NCBI RefSeq assembly: GCF_000299875.1
Contig: NZ_AMRK01000011.1
Span: 1-64,000 of the forward strand
Direction of reading: 5' to 3'
Length of the DNA: 64,000 bases
Source of the DNA: Celeribacter baekdonensis B30
GTDB taxonomy: Bacteria > Pseudomonadota > Alphaproteobacteria > Rhodobacterales > Rhodobacteraceae
Shown here: positions 34,877 through 43,667 of the stretch, one piece after another
Position numbering within the stretch: the first letter of the stretch is position 1
How the letters are laid out: every line of letters starts with the position of its first letter
Notes under the pieces: generated by a model
Seen by the model: the letters and a program-made list of their open reading frames with translations, nothing else
What the model was told of the DNA's origin: nothing
Database searches by the model: none
Position numbers and translations under genes: made by a program

Positions 34877-35755
34877 ATGCGCGACACGCGTTTGAATATT
34901 TCGGCGGGGCTGGCCTCTGTCTCTGTCGCGACGATTTTGATCATCGCAAAGCTCTGGGCCTTGGGGCAAACCGGCTCGCTCTCAATTGCGGCGTCTTTGG
35001 CCGACAGCGGCATGGATTTGATGATCGCCTTGGGCGGATTGATGGCGATTTATTACGCCTCGCGCCCGCCTGACGACGACCATGCCTTTGGTCACACCTC
35101 CGCCGAAGACCTCGCAGCGCTGGCCCAATCCGCGTTCATTTTGGTCTCTGCCGCGATCATCGCCGTGACCTCAACCCGGCGTCTGCTCTCCACTGCCCCG
35201 GTCGAAGTTCAGGCCGAAGGCGCGGGCATTGCGGTCATGGTCTTGTCGATCGTTTTAACCATCGCGCTTGTGCTCTGGCAAAGGCGCGTGGCGCGGCTGA
35301 CCAAATCGAAAGTCGTCAGCGCCGACAGCCTGCATTACGTCGGGGATCTGGTGCCAAACATCGGGGCGATTGTGGCGCTTTTTGCCGCCAAAGCCTTTGG
35401 CATGCATCAGATCGACTCTGTCGTCGCCTTGGCCGCCGCTGGGATTTTGGTGGTCGGCGCTCTGCGCATTGGCAAATCGGCTTGGGATGCGTTGATGGAT
35501 CGCTCGGCGCCTCAGGATATGATCGACAACATCGAAAACATGGCCAAATCCTACCCGGAAATCCACGCATTCCATGATCTGAAAACCCGCATGGCGGGGT
35601 CAAAACCGTTTGTGAACATCCATATCGAATTGAATGGCGACCAGACGCTGCGTGAGGCCCACGCGATTTCCGCAAGCCTCAAACACCACATCGTCACCGC
35701 CTACCCCAACGCCGATGTGATCATCCACAAGGACGTGTGGGGCGAGGCGGATTAA
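34877..35755 (+). CDS. Cation diffusion facilitator (CDF) exporter
   Basis: A 292-residue inner-membrane metal/proton antiporter. It has the CDF pattern: an aspartate pair in the second span (ASLADSGMDLM, near residue 38-48), the HAFGHTSAEDLAA loop near 75, the HxxxD pair in ADSLHYVGDLVPN near 155 and a cytoplasmic C-terminal ferredoxin-like domain ending in HKDVWGEAD. The substrate is probably zinc or ferrous iron, by similarity to FieF, but cannot be fixed from sequence alone. Confidence 0.92.
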   Translation: MRDTRLNISAGLASVSVATILIIAKLWALGQTGSLSIAASLADSGMDLMIALGGLMAIYYASRPPDDDHAFGHTSAEDLAALAQSAFILVSAAIIAVTSTRRLLSTAPVEVQAEGAGIAVMVLSIVLTIALVLWQRRVARLTKSKVVSADSLHYVGDLVPNIGAIVALFAAKAFGMHQIDSVVALAAAGILVVGALRIGKSAWDALMDRSAPQDMIDNIENMAKSYPEIHAFHDLKTRMAGSKPFVNIHIELNGDQTLREAHAISASLKHHIVTAYPNADVIIHKDVWGEAD

Positions 35756-35760
35756 CCCAC

Positions 35761-37782
35761 TCAGGCGGTGAACAACCCCCGCCCTTTCAACAACGCCTCG
35801 ACGCCTGGCATCCGACCCCGAAACGCAGTGTAGAGAGCCTCTGCGTCTTGTGAGCCGCCTTTGGACAGAATGTGTTCCTCCAAAAGCCGCGCCGTTTCCG
35901 GGTCGAACGCGCCCTTTTCCTCAAAGGCCTCAAACGCATCGGCATCCATGACCTCTGACCACATATAGCTATAATATCCGGCGCTATAGCCGTCGCCGGA
36001 AAAGATATGAGCGAAATGCGGCGTGGCGTGGCGCATGGTCACCGCGCGGGGCAAACCGATCCGCGCCAAAGTTTCGGCCTGTGCAACCATCGGGTCCGCA
36101 GGCGCATCGCCATCATGGAAATCAAGATCAACCAAGGCCGAGGCAATATATTCCACCGTGGCAAAGCCTTGATCATAGGTCTGTGCGGCCAACAACCGAT
36201 CCAACATGTTGCGCGGCATCGGCGCACCGGTTTTGGCATGGGTCGCGAATTCTTCAAGCACCTCAGGCACTTCCAACCAATGTTCAAAAAGCTGACTTGG
36301 CAATTCAACGAAATCACGCGCCACAGAGGTGCCCGAAATCGAGCCATAAGTCACATTTGACAGCATCTGGTGCAGGGCGTGGCCGAATTCATGAAACAAG
36401 GTGCGGGCATCGTCATAGGACAGCAATGCCGCTTCTCCTTTTGACGGTTTGGCAAAATTGCACACGTTGAGGACGATGGGACGGATGTCCCCTTCGAGCT
36501 TTTGTTGGCTGCGCATTGCGGTACACCATGCGCCCGAGCGCTTCGATCCACGCGCGAAATAATCACCGATAAAGACGGCGATATGTTTGCCATCACGGGT
36601 CACATTCCACGCCCGCGCATCGGGGTGATAGGTGGTGACATCCAACGGCTCAAAGTCGAGGCCAAACAGCCGATGCGCACAGGCGAATGCAGCTTCAATC
36701 ATCCGGTCCAATTGCAAATAGGGCTTCAACTCCGCCTCATCGAGATCATGCTCCGCCTTGCGCCGGATCGCCGAATAATAGCGCCAATCCCACGGCTCCA
36801 ACGGGCCGTTGATCCCGTCTTTCGCCATCATTTCGGCCAAAATAGCACCGTCGCGCTCAGCGGCTTCTTTGGCTGGGGCCCAGACCCGCATCAACAACTC
36901 GCGCACGGCCTCCGGTGTTTTGGCCATTTCGGTCTCTAATTTATAAGCCGCGAAGCTCGGGTAGCCGAGCAATTTGGCGCGCTCTTCGCGCAGACGCAAA
37001 ATCTCTGCCGCATTTTCACGGTTGTCATTGGCATTGCCATTTTCGCCCCGCGCAGACCAGGCTTTGAACGCCGCTTCACGCAAATCACGACGTGGCGAAA
37101 ATTGCATGAACGGCACAATCAACGAGCGCGACAAGGTGACGACCGGGCCATCCGCACCTTTTTCCTCGCCCGCCGCCCGTGCCGCGTCGATCACAAATTG
37201 CGGCAAGCCCTCAAGATCGGCCTCTGTGAGAGACATGAACCAGTCGCGCTCATCCGCCAAAAGGTTTTGCCCAAACCCAGTGCCCAGAGTGGCAAGCCTG
37301 GATTTGATCTCTGCCATCCGCGCCTTTTGCGGACCTTCCAGCTTAGCCCCAGAGCGCACAAAGGAGCGATAGGTCAACATCAAAACCCGCGCCTGCTCTG
37401 GCGTTAGGTCAAGCGTATCGCGGGTCTCCCAAAGCGTCTCAATTCGCGCAAACAGCGCCGAATTTGACGTAATTTCAGAAGAGTAAGCCGAAAGCATCGG
37501 GGAAAATTCCCGCATCAACGCATCGCGCGTATCATTGGCATCCGCCCCCGCTGAGCCGTAAAACACGCCGAGAACCTTGGACAAGGTGCTGTCCGAGCGC
37601 TCCAAGGCCTCGATTGTATTGGCGAATGTCGGGGCCTCGGGGTCGCTTGCGATCAGTTGAACCGCCGCACGCCCTTCGGCCAATGCGGCCTCGACCGCTG
37701 GTTTGACATGCGCATCCTCGATTGCCTCAAACGGCGGCAAGTTGAACGGGGTATTCCAGTCGGACAAAAGCGGATTGGTCAT
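35761..37782 (-). CDS. M3 family oligopeptidase
   Basis: A 673-residue zinc metallopeptidase of the M3 family (oligopeptidase A / dipeptidyl carboxypeptidase type) that degrades short peptides in the cytoplasm or periplasm. The zinc site FHEFGHALHQ is near residue 463, with FVELPSQLFEHW about 30 residues later. The start at 37782 (MTNPLLSDWNTPF) has a ribosome-binding site AGGAG and matches the family N-terminus; the longer frame to 37824 is rejected. No signal peptide is seen, so it is probably cytoplasmic. Confidence 0.92.
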   Translation of the reverse strand: MTNPLLSDWNTPFNLPPFEAIEDAHVKPAVEAALAEGRAAVQLIASDPEAPTFANTIEALERSDSTLSKVLGVFYGSAGADANDTRDALMREFSPMLSAYSSEITSNSALFARIETLWETRDTLDLTPEQARVLMLTYRSFVRSGAKLEGPQKARMAEIKSRLATLGTGFGQNLLADERDWFMSLTEADLEGLPQFVIDAARAAGEEKGADGPVVTLSRSLIVPFMQFSPRRDLREAAFKAWSARGENGNANDNRENAAEILRLREERAKLLGYPSFAAYKLETEMAKTPEAVRELLMRVWAPAKEAAERDGAILAEMMAKDGINGPLEPWDWRYYSAIRRKAEHDLDEAELKPYLQLDRMIEAAFACAHRLFGLDFEPLDVTTYHPDARAWNVTRDGKHIAVFIGDYFARGSKRSGAWCTAMRSQQKLEGDIRPIVLNVCNFAKPSKGEAALLSYDDARTLFHEFGHALHQMLSNVTYGSISGTSVARDFVELPSQLFEHWLEVPEVLEEFATHAKTGAPMPRNMLDRLLAAQTYDQGFATVEYIASALVDLDFHDGDAPADPMVAQAETLARIGLPRAVTMRHATPHFAHIFSGDGYSAGYYSYMWSEVMDADAFEAFEEKGAFDPETARLLEEHILSKGGSQDAEALYTAFRGRMPGVEALLKGRGLFTA

Positions 37783-37834
37783 GAATATCTCCTTTGAGAG
37801 TGAAGCTATGCCGCACCCCCGCAAAGGAAAAGGG

Positions 37835-38875
37835 CTATCCGTGACTATTTCTCCCGCAAATCGGACAGTCTTCCCGTTTTTTGACCGTGATCACCCGCGT
37901 CTCTGTGTAAAGCGCATCATGGATCAACAGCCGCCCGATCAGGCCCTGCCCGGCACCTGTGATCTCCTTGAGCGCTTCCATTGCCATCATCGTGCCCAAA
38001 ATGCCCGGCAAAGGAGCCGCCACACCCGCCTCGGCACAGGTTGGCACCATGCCCGCCGCCGGACGTTCAGGGAACACGCATTGATAACATGGGCCATTTT
38101 TAGCCGCATTATATGTGCTGATTTGACCTTCCCATTGGGTGATCGCCGCCGCAATCAGCGGCGTTTTCTCCGTCACGCAAAGCGCATTCACAAGGTATCG
38201 CGTGTCGAAATTGTCCGAGCCATCGAGCACCAAATCATACTCGCGGATCAGCGCCACACAGCTTTCGTCAAAACGGCGATTGTAGGGACGCACCTCGATA
38301 AACGGGTTTTGCGCGCGCATTGCCTCGGCGGCGGAAAATACTTTCGGCACACCAAGGTTCGCATCTGTATGAATCACCTGCCGTTGCAGATTTGAGGCCT
38401 CGACCACATCATCGTCAATCACGCCAATGGTGCCCACTCCCGAGGCCGCGAGATATTGCAAAATCGGCGCGCCAAGCCCACCGGCCCCGACAACCAAGAC
38501 TTTGGCCTCTTTGAGTTTCTTCTGGCCCGGCCCGCCGATTTCGCGAAGTAAAATGTGGCGCATATAGCGGTCCAGTTCGGCCGGGCGAAACGGGCCCTCT
38601 GCTTCGCTGTCCGCCACAGGTGCAACCCGCGACCGCAGGACGCGCAGGCCAAACCGATAGGCCATTATCACAGCGGCAAAACCGCCCAAAAGCAGCCACT
38701 CGCCAAGGCTTCCGCCCAGAGTGGTTCGCATCGGATGCGCGTCTGGCAGCACGGCCAGCGCCAAGATCACCGCGACATACAAAATGCCGATCATTGCCCA
38801 GCGCGCGCGTTTGGGGGCATGAGTCACCGCCCCAACACCCCAAAGCACCACAGCCATGATCAGAAACGGGATCAT
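37835..38875 (-). CDS. moeB: MoeB/ThiF-type adenylyltransferase with N-terminal membrane extension
   Basis: Activates the C-terminus of a sulfur-carrier protein by adenylation, most likely MoaD for molybdopterin synthesis. The 346-residue protein is longer than MoeB of about 250 because of an N-terminal segment with three hydrophobic spans (residues about 3-17, 28-44 and 58-73). The E1-like domain begins near residue 97 (LDRYMRHILLREIGG), with GAGGLG at 130-135, the DGSDNFDTRYLVN catalytic area and zinc cysteines in CYQC and CPIC. The start shares a base with the dut stop (TAATG), giving a coaBC-dut-moeB unit. Membrane attachment is predicted from sequence. Confidence 0.88.
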   Translation of the reverse strand: MIPFLIMAVVLWGVGAVTHAPKRARWAMIGILYVAVILALAVLPDAHPMRTTLGGSLGEWLLLGGFAAVIMAYRFGLRVLRSRVAPVADSEAEGPFRPAELDRYMRHILLREIGGPGQKKLKEAKVLVVGAGGLGAPILQYLAASGVGTIGVIDDDVVEASNLQRQVIHTDANLGVPKVFSAAEAMRAQNPFIEVRPYNRRFDESCVALIREYDLVLDGSDNFDTRYLVNALCVTEKTPLIAAAITQWEGQISTYNAAKNGPCYQCVFPERPAAGMVPTCAEAGVAAPLPGILGTMMAMEALKEITGAGQGLIGRLLIHDALYTETRVITVKKREDCPICGRNSHG

Positions 38876-39342
38876 TATTGACGACCCGTCGAGCCAAATC
38901 CGCCCGTGCCACGCACGGTATCGCCCAAGGTCTCAACCACCGAATAGACCCCCTGCACCACAGGTGCGACGACCATTTGGCCGATGCGCTCGCCATGTTG
39001 GATGTGGAACGTTTCCGAGCCGTGATTGATCAACAAAATGCCAATGGGGCCACGATAATCGGCATCGATGGTGCCCGGCGTGTTGACCATGGAAATCCCA
39101 TGTTTGAGCGCAAGCCCCGAACGGGGCCGGACCTGCACCTCAAATCCGGGCGGGATTTCCATCGCAAATCCAGTCGGGATCAAGGCGCGCGCACCGGGTT
39201 CCAAGACCAAACCAACGTCTCGCGTCTCCGGCGGAAAATTCGCCCGCACATCGGCACCAGCGGCGTGTTCGGTTTCGTAAGATGGCGGCTTGATCGCCGG
39301 ATCAGCGCCTTCAAGCCATTGAATTTTAATATCAACTGTCAT
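38875..39342 (-). CDS. dut: Deoxyuridine 5'-triphosphate nucleotidohydrolase
   Basis: Splits dUTP to dUMP and pyrophosphate, keeping uracil out of DNA and supplying dUMP for dTMP. The 155-residue trimeric dUTPase has all five motifs in order: [18 protein letters not shown] near 82, the [15 protein letters not shown] motif 3 near 97, GERIGQMVV and the C-terminal GTGGFGSTG. The start at 39342 ([12 protein letters not shown]) is preferred to a longer frame. It sits 22 bases after coaBC and overlaps moeB. Confidence 0.96.
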   Translation of the reverse strand: MTVDIKIQWLEGADPAIKPPSYETEHAAGADVRANFPPETRDVGLVLEPGARALIPTGFAMEIPPGFEVQVRPRSGLALKHGISMVNTPGTIDADYRGPIGILLINHGSETFHIQHGERIGQMVVAPVVQGVYSVVETLGDTVRGTGGFGSTGRQ

Positions 39343-39364
39343 GTTTTCATCGCTGTCCAAATAC

Positions 39365-40576
39365 TCATTCAACGGCAAATGCCGCGCTCAAACGGTCGGC
39401 GATCTTATGGGCCAACTGGCGCGCCACCTCCGCCTTGCTCATCCGTGGCCAGACATCCGTGCCCGCGTCCGAGATCAATACAACCGCATTTTCTGTGCCG
39501 CCCATGATGCCAGTCGCGGGCGAGACGTCATTGGCCACAATCCAGTCGCAACCTTTGCGCAGCCGTTTGGCGGTGGCGTGGGCCACAACATTGTCGGTTT
39601 CGGCGGCAAAGCCGACCACAAGCCGGGGGCGCCCCGTGCTCATCTGGCTGACCGTCGCAAGGATGTCAGGATTCTCAGTGAAACTCAGACTGGGCAATGT
39701 GCCTTTTTCTTTTTTAATCTTCGATCCGCTCTCCGAGCTTACACGCCAATCCGCCACTGCGGCGGCAAAGACGGCGGCATCGGCGGGCAAAGCGGCCTCC
39801 ACGGCGGCTTTCATTTCGCGGGCGGTCTCGACGCGGATCACAGTGACGCCCTGCGGCGGCGGCACATCGGCGGGGCCGGTGACGAAACTCACCTGCGCGC
39901 CAAGATCGCGCAGCGCAACGGCGATGGCCGTGCCCTGCGCACCAGACGAACGGTTGGCGATGTAACGCACCGGATCAATCGGCTCATGGGTCGGACCAGA
40001 GGTGACAAGGATATGCTTGCCCACCAGAGGGCCTTCGATCAGAGCCGCACGGATCGCGCCGATGATGTCAGGGGTCTCAGAGAGCCGCCCGGGGCCAAAT
40101 TCACCACAGGCCATTGTGCCCTCTTCGGGACCGACAAACAGCACGCCATCGGATTGGAGTGTTGCCACATTGCGCTGGGTTGCGGGGTGTTCCCACATGC
40201 GGACATTCATCGCCGGGGCGACCAGCACGCGTTTGTCCGTCGCCATCAACAGCGTCGAGGCCAGATCGTTTGCCAAGCCATTGGCCATCTTGCCCAAAAG
40301 ATCGGCCGTTGCCGGAGAAACCACAACCAAATCGGCGGCGCGGGACAGTTCTATATGACCCATTTCGGCCTCATCAGTGAGATCAAACAGGTCGCGGTAA
40401 ACCTTTTCGGCGGCAAGGGCAGAGGCCGAGAGAGGTGTCACGAATTCTTCCGCCGCTTTGGTCAGAACCGGCACGACACGCACGCCCTCTTCGCGCAAGC
40501 GGCGGATCAGATCGAGCGATTTGAACGCCGCGATCCCGCCGCCGATGATTAAAAGAATGGTCTTTCCGTTCAACAT
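39365..40576 (-). CDS. coaBC: Bifunctional phosphopantothenoylcysteine decarboxylase / phosphopantothenate-cysteine ligase
   Basis: Makes 4'-phosphopantetheine precursor in two steps of coenzyme A synthesis, following pantothenate made by panB/panC at 29-31 kb. The N-terminal flavin domain (CoaC) has GGGIAAFK, catalytic His in [10 protein letters not shown] near 73, [12 protein letters not shown] and the active-site cysteine in [12 protein letters not shown] near 158. The C-terminal CoaB domain starts near 187 ([19 protein letters not shown]). The start at 40576 (MLNGKTILL) is chosen by family N-terminus. 403 residues, normal size. Confidence 0.95.
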   Translation of the reverse strand: MLNGKTILLIIGGGIAAFKSLDLIRRLREEGVRVVPVLTKAAEEFVTPLSASALAAEKVYRDLFDLTDEAEMGHIELSRAADLVVVSPATADLLGKMANGLANDLASTLLMATDKRVLVAPAMNVRMWEHPATQRNVATLQSDGVLFVGPEEGTMACGEFGPGRLSETPDIIGAIRAALIEGPLVGKHILVTSGPTHEPIDPVRYIANRSSGAQGTAIAVALRDLGAQVSFVTGPADVPPPQGVTVIRVETAREMKAAVEAALPADAAVFAAAVADWRVSSESGSKIKKEKGTLPSLSFTENPDILATVSQMSTGRPRLVVGFAAETDNVVAHATAKRLRKGCDWIVANDVSPATGIMGGTENAVVLISDAGTDVWPRMSKAEVARQLAHKIADRLSAAFAVE

Positions 40577-40698
40577 CACACGCCCCTTTGCCCCGATCTG
40601 CCGTGAGACCGCCCTGTGTTCAAGGCGCTGTCCCAAGGCGCTCCGGTGGGCAAAGGTGTAGGGTGCGCGTTTGACAAACTCAAGCCAAACTCAAACCC

Positions 40699-41580
40699 TC
40701 AGCTCAACAGCAGCGAGAGCGCTTCGCCGTGACGTTCCAAGGATTTGCGCATTTTGACCAAAGCCCCGGCCTCCAATTGCCGGACGCGTTCTTTTGACAA
40801 AGCCAACTCTTCCCCAAGACTTTCAAGCGTGCGCGGCTCATCCGAAAGCTTACGCGCGTGTAAAATGAATTGCTCGCGGTCGCTAAGTTCGCTCATGGAC
40901 TCTTTGAGCCATGTTTTCAGTTGCTTTTGATCATGCTCTTCCCCCACCATTTCGGCGGCGGTGTCGCCCTCATCGGCCAAAAGGTCGATCCATTCGCGAC
41001 CATCCTCATCACCGGATTGTTGCGCGTTGAGCGAGAAATCAGAGCCGGACAGCCGCCCGTCCATCATCTCCACATCGCGAAGGGGCACGCCCAAATCCAT
41101 TGCGATCATCTGTAACAATTGCGCATGATCCAGTTGCTCGCCCTGTGTCGAGGCTTCGCGTTCCAGCCGTGCCTGAACCCGGCGCATATTGAAAAACAAC
41201 GACTTTTGCGCAGAGGTCGACCCGGTGCGCACCAAGGACCAATTGCGCATCACATAGTCTTGGACCGAGGCCTTGATCCACCACGCGGCATAGGTCGAAA
41301 ACCGCACGCCGCGGTCGGGATCAAATTTCTCCGCCGCTTTCATCAGGCCCAATCCGGCCTCTTGGATAAGATCGTTCATCGGCGCGCCGTAACGTTTGAA
41401 TTTGGCCGCCATCGAAATCGCCAAGCGCATATAAGCGGTGATCAAACGGTGCAAAGCCGCCTCATCGCCATGATCGCGCCACGCGCGTGCCAATGCCTGT
41501 TCTGTTTCAAGATCAAGCATTTCCGCTTTCATTGCCCGGCGTGGCAATGCGTTGTCTGATACAGTCATATCGAGTGCCAT
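40699..41580 (-). CDS. rpoH: RNA polymerase sigma factor RpoH (probable RpoHII type)
   Basis: A sigma-32-type factor of 293 residues that directs transcription of stress genes. Region 2 is intact: YMRLAISMAAKFKRYGAP, NDLIQEAGLGLMKAAEKFD and the -10-binding RFSTYAAWWIKASVQDYVM near 103. Region 4 (LESLGEELALSKERVRQLE) is near 262. The SLVRTGSTSAQKSLFFN wording resembles the second rhodobacterial RpoH, RpoHII, used in photo-oxidative and heat stress. The start at 41580 has a GGGAGG ribosome-binding site. The longer frame to 41760 crosses the cobU promoter region and is rejected. Confidence 0.92.
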   Translation of the reverse strand: MALDMTVSDNALPRRAMKAEMLDLETEQALARAWRDHGDEAALHRLITAYMRLAISMAAKFKRYGAPMNDLIQEAGLGLMKAAEKFDPDRGVRFSTYAAWWIKASVQDYVMRNWSLVRTGSTSAQKSLFFNMRRVQARLEREASTQGEQLDHAQLLQMIAMDLGVPLRDVEMMDGRLSGSDFSLNAQQSGDEDGREWIDLLADEGDTAAEMVGEEHDQKQLKTWLKESMSELSDREQFILHARKLSDEPRTLESLGEELALSKERVRQLEAGALVKMRKSLERHGEALSLLLS

Positions 41581-41704
41581 AAGACCCTCCCGAGGTTTGG
41601 CCGCTCTGCCTCCATGAGTGCGATGTGCGTTGGGCATTTGCGAGCGGTGGCTTCTCCTGTTACGACCACAGTACCCCAATTGGATGACTTTGAGTTTCAC
41701 GAAC

Positions 41705-42238
41705 ATGTGCAGTCCCTTCACACTCGTTCTCGGCGGCGCCTCTTCTGGCAAGTCTGACATTGCTGAAAAATTGTGTTTTCACAGTGGGTTAGATCGCGTT
41801 TACTTGGCCTCTTCGCAGGTCTATGACGATGAAATGCGCACAAAGGTTGAGCAACACCGCACAAACAGAGGGCCAAATTGGCGCACAATCGAAGAACCTT
41901 TTCGGGCCGATCAGGTGATTTTAGAGGCAAAGGCACATCAAATACTCTTGTTTGATTGTGCCACGCTTTGGCTCACCAACCATCTTTTGGCCGATCACGA
42001 CATCGCGCAGGAGACGGAAACGCTCTTGGCCGCGCTCAAAACCAGTCTGGCGCAGGTGGTCATTGTCAGCAACGAGGTGGGTCAGGGCATCGTCCCCGAA
42101 AACGCCCTTGCCCGTCGGTTTCGGGTGGAACAAGGACGGCTCAATCGACGCTTGGCCGCAGAGGCCGGGATGGTTGTGGGCGTGATGGCCGGGCTGCCTT
42201 TCATGCTCAAAGGCGACAGGCCGGAGGCTTTGACATGA
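41705..42238 (+). CDS. cobU: Bifunctional adenosylcobinamide kinase / guanylyltransferase
   Basis: Phosphorylates adenosylcobinamide and then adds GMP, in the late steps of coenzyme B12 assembly and salvage. The 177-residue protein has a P-loop GGASSGKS at residues 10-17, the YLASSQVYDDEM block near 37, the GMP-accepting His in VEQHRTNRG near 54, the LFDCATLWLTN switch near 83 and VSNEVGQGIVP near 120. The start at 41705 gives a normal N-terminus; ATG at 41684 is possible. The stop overlaps the cobC-like gene (ATGA). It is relevant to the B12-dependent nrdJ in the same window. Confidence 0.92.
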   Translation: MCSPFTLVLGGASSGKSDIAEKLCFHSGLDRVYLASSQVYDDEMRTKVEQHRTNRGPNWRTIEEPFRADQVILEAKAHQILLFDCATLWLTNHLLADHDIAQETETLLAALKTSLAQVVIVSNEVGQGIVPENALARRFRVEQGRLNRRLAAEAGMVVGVMAGLPFMLKGDRPEALT

Positions 42239-42804
42239 GCACATTATGGTTGATCCGTCACGGCCCGACTCATGCCAAAAGCTTTGTCGGCTGGACCGAT
42301 CTTCCGGCGGACCTATCGGACAGGGCGGCGATTGCGCGGCTTGAATCGGCGCTGCCTCGTGTGCCCTTGATCTCCTCCGATCTCAGCCGCGCGATCAACA
42401 CGGGAAGCGCCATTCAGGGCCCGCGCCCGCGCCTGCCCCATGATCCGCGTCTGCGTGAAACCCATTTTGGCGATTGGGAAAATCTGTCTTGGGCCGAGAT
42501 TCAACAACGCGACACGGATCTCGCCCGCCGGGTGTTTGAAACCCCCGGCGACATCGCCCCGCCCGGTGGTGAAAGTTGGAACAGGTTTTCCGCCCGTGTT
42601 CATGCGGGTGTCGCGGCCTTGCAAGGCGAAACCATTGTGGTCGCGCATATGGGGGTGATTTTGGCGCTGTTGCAAAAGGCGCTCGGATGTACGGCCTATG
42701 AGGCGCTGGGACATCAAATTGATCCGCTGTCTTGTACGGTGATTGACTGTCCTGAGGGTCTGGAGAAGGCGTGGAGTTGCACGCTCATAAATCACAAATA
42801 CTAA
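42235..42804 (+). CDS. cobC: Histidine phosphatase, probable alpha-ribazole phosphatase
   Basis: A 189-residue phosphoglycerate-mutase-like phosphatase. It has the RHG motif (LIRHGPTHA, residues 6-14), SSDLSRAINT near 46, the ETHFGDWENLSW block near 77 and the second catalytic His in VVAHMGVILALL near 138. Overlap with cobU makes removal of phosphate from alpha-ribazole phosphate, or from cobalamin phosphate, the likely job. General phosphatases share these motifs, so the exact substrate rests on gene position. Confidence 0.8.
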   Translation: MSTLWLIRHGPTHAKSFVGWTDLPADLSDRAAIARLESALPRVPLISSDLSRAINTGSAIQGPRPRLPHDPRLRETHFGDWENLSWAEIQQRDTDLARRVFETPGDIAPPGGESWNRFSARVHAGVAALQGETIVVAHMGVILALLQKALGCTAYEALGHQIDPLSCTVIDCPEGLEKAWSCTLINHKY

Positions 42805-42845
42805 TACAAACTATGAAAAAATATCTCTTTTCGTGATGCATAAAG

Positions 42846-42860
42846 CCTATCTAAGATAGG
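42846..42860. promoter_or_regulatory. Palindromic operator candidate before the GST gene
   Basis: CCTATCT-A-AGATAGG is a perfect 7+1+7 palindrome. It lies 24 bases before the GST start, so it overlaps the likely promoter or transcript leader. A MarR-, TetR- or HxlR-type repressor site is possible, but no regulator gene is beside it. Confidence 0.5.
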
Positions 42861-42883
42861 TGCTGACACACAAGGAGTTTCAT

Positions 42884-43570
42884 ATGTCTTACGATCTGTT
42901 CATTGGTGACAAAGGGTTTTCAAGCTGGTCGCTGCGCGGCTGGCTTTTGTTTGAGAAATTCGACATCCCGTTTCGCGAACACATGATCGGCCTTTACTCT
43001 GGCACGATGCAACAGGACCTTGCCCCCCTCGCCCCTGCCCGCTTTGTGCCCACCGCGCGCACACCCGAAGGGTGGGTGATCGGCGAAAGCATCGCTTTGG
43101 CCGAAACCTTGGCAGAGCGTCATCCCGAGGCGGGAATTTGGCCCGCCGATCCTGAGGCACGGGTGTTTGCCCGCTGGCTTGTGGCCGAAATGCATGCCGG
43201 ATTTACCGCCCTGCGCTCCGCCTGCTCGATGCAGCTTTTCCATCAATATCAAGGATTTGTTGTCTCCGATGCCGTTCAGACCGACCTGGATCGCCTTGAA
43301 ACCATGCTGGGTCATGCCTTTGCGCATTTCTCCGGCGCAGGCCCTTGGTTGTTTGGTGCCTACTCTGCCGCCGATGCGTTTTACGCCCCGGTCGCGGCAC
43401 GGATCGCTGGCTATGATCTCCCGGTGTCTGAGCGCCTCACAGCCTATGTTGCCGCGCATCTGAACGATACGGCGTTCAAAGCCTGGCGCGCGGAGGGGAT
43501 CAAACTCAGCTATGATCCGATGCCCTATGCGCTCGATCTGCCCAAAACCGACTGGCCGGTTGCGCCATAA
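42884..43570 (+). CDS. Glutathione S-transferase family protein
   Basis: A 228-residue protein with a thioredoxin-like N-terminal half (MSYDLFIGDKGFSSWSLRGW) followed by an all-helical domain from about residue 85. The SSWSLR segment near 14-19 is where GSTs place the glutathione-activating serine. FVPTARTPEGWVIGESIALAE near 53-73 holds the cis-proline area and the ES motif that binds the glutathione gamma-glutamyl group. The substrate cannot be told. It has a clear AAGGAG ribosome-binding site and lies behind a perfect palindrome. Confidence 0.88.
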   Translation: MSYDLFIGDKGFSSWSLRGWLLFEKFDIPFREHMIGLYSGTMQQDLAPLAPARFVPTARTPEGWVIGESIALAETLAERHPEAGIWPADPEARVFARWLVAEMHAGFTALRSACSMQLFHQYQGFVVSDAVQTDLDRLETMLGHAFAHFSGAGPWLFGAYSAADAFYAPVAARIAGYDLPVSERLTAYVAAHLNDTAFKAWRAEGIKLSYDPMPYALDLPKTDWPVAP

Positions 43571-43592
43571 TTCTCTCGAAACCCGGAGCGTA

Positions 43593-43642
43593 TTAACCAT
43601 TTGCTAACCATGCACGTCGTAGCACTGGTTAAGATTGGTTAA
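43593..43642. promoter_or_regulatory. Paired CtrA-like boxes before comM
   Basis: TTAACC half-sites occur twice on the plus strand (TTAACCATTTGCTAACC from 43593) and twice on the minus strand (GGTTAAGATTGGTTAA up to 43642), forming one larger inverted arrangement. The left pair matches TTAA-N7-TTAA, the CtrA consensus, with one mismatch; the right pair has N6 spacing. In Rhodobacterales CtrA controls motility, gene transfer agents and DNA uptake genes, which fits comM downstream. Confidence 0.5.
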
Positions 43643-43667
43643 TGCGTTTCGCACGGGAGAGCAGATC

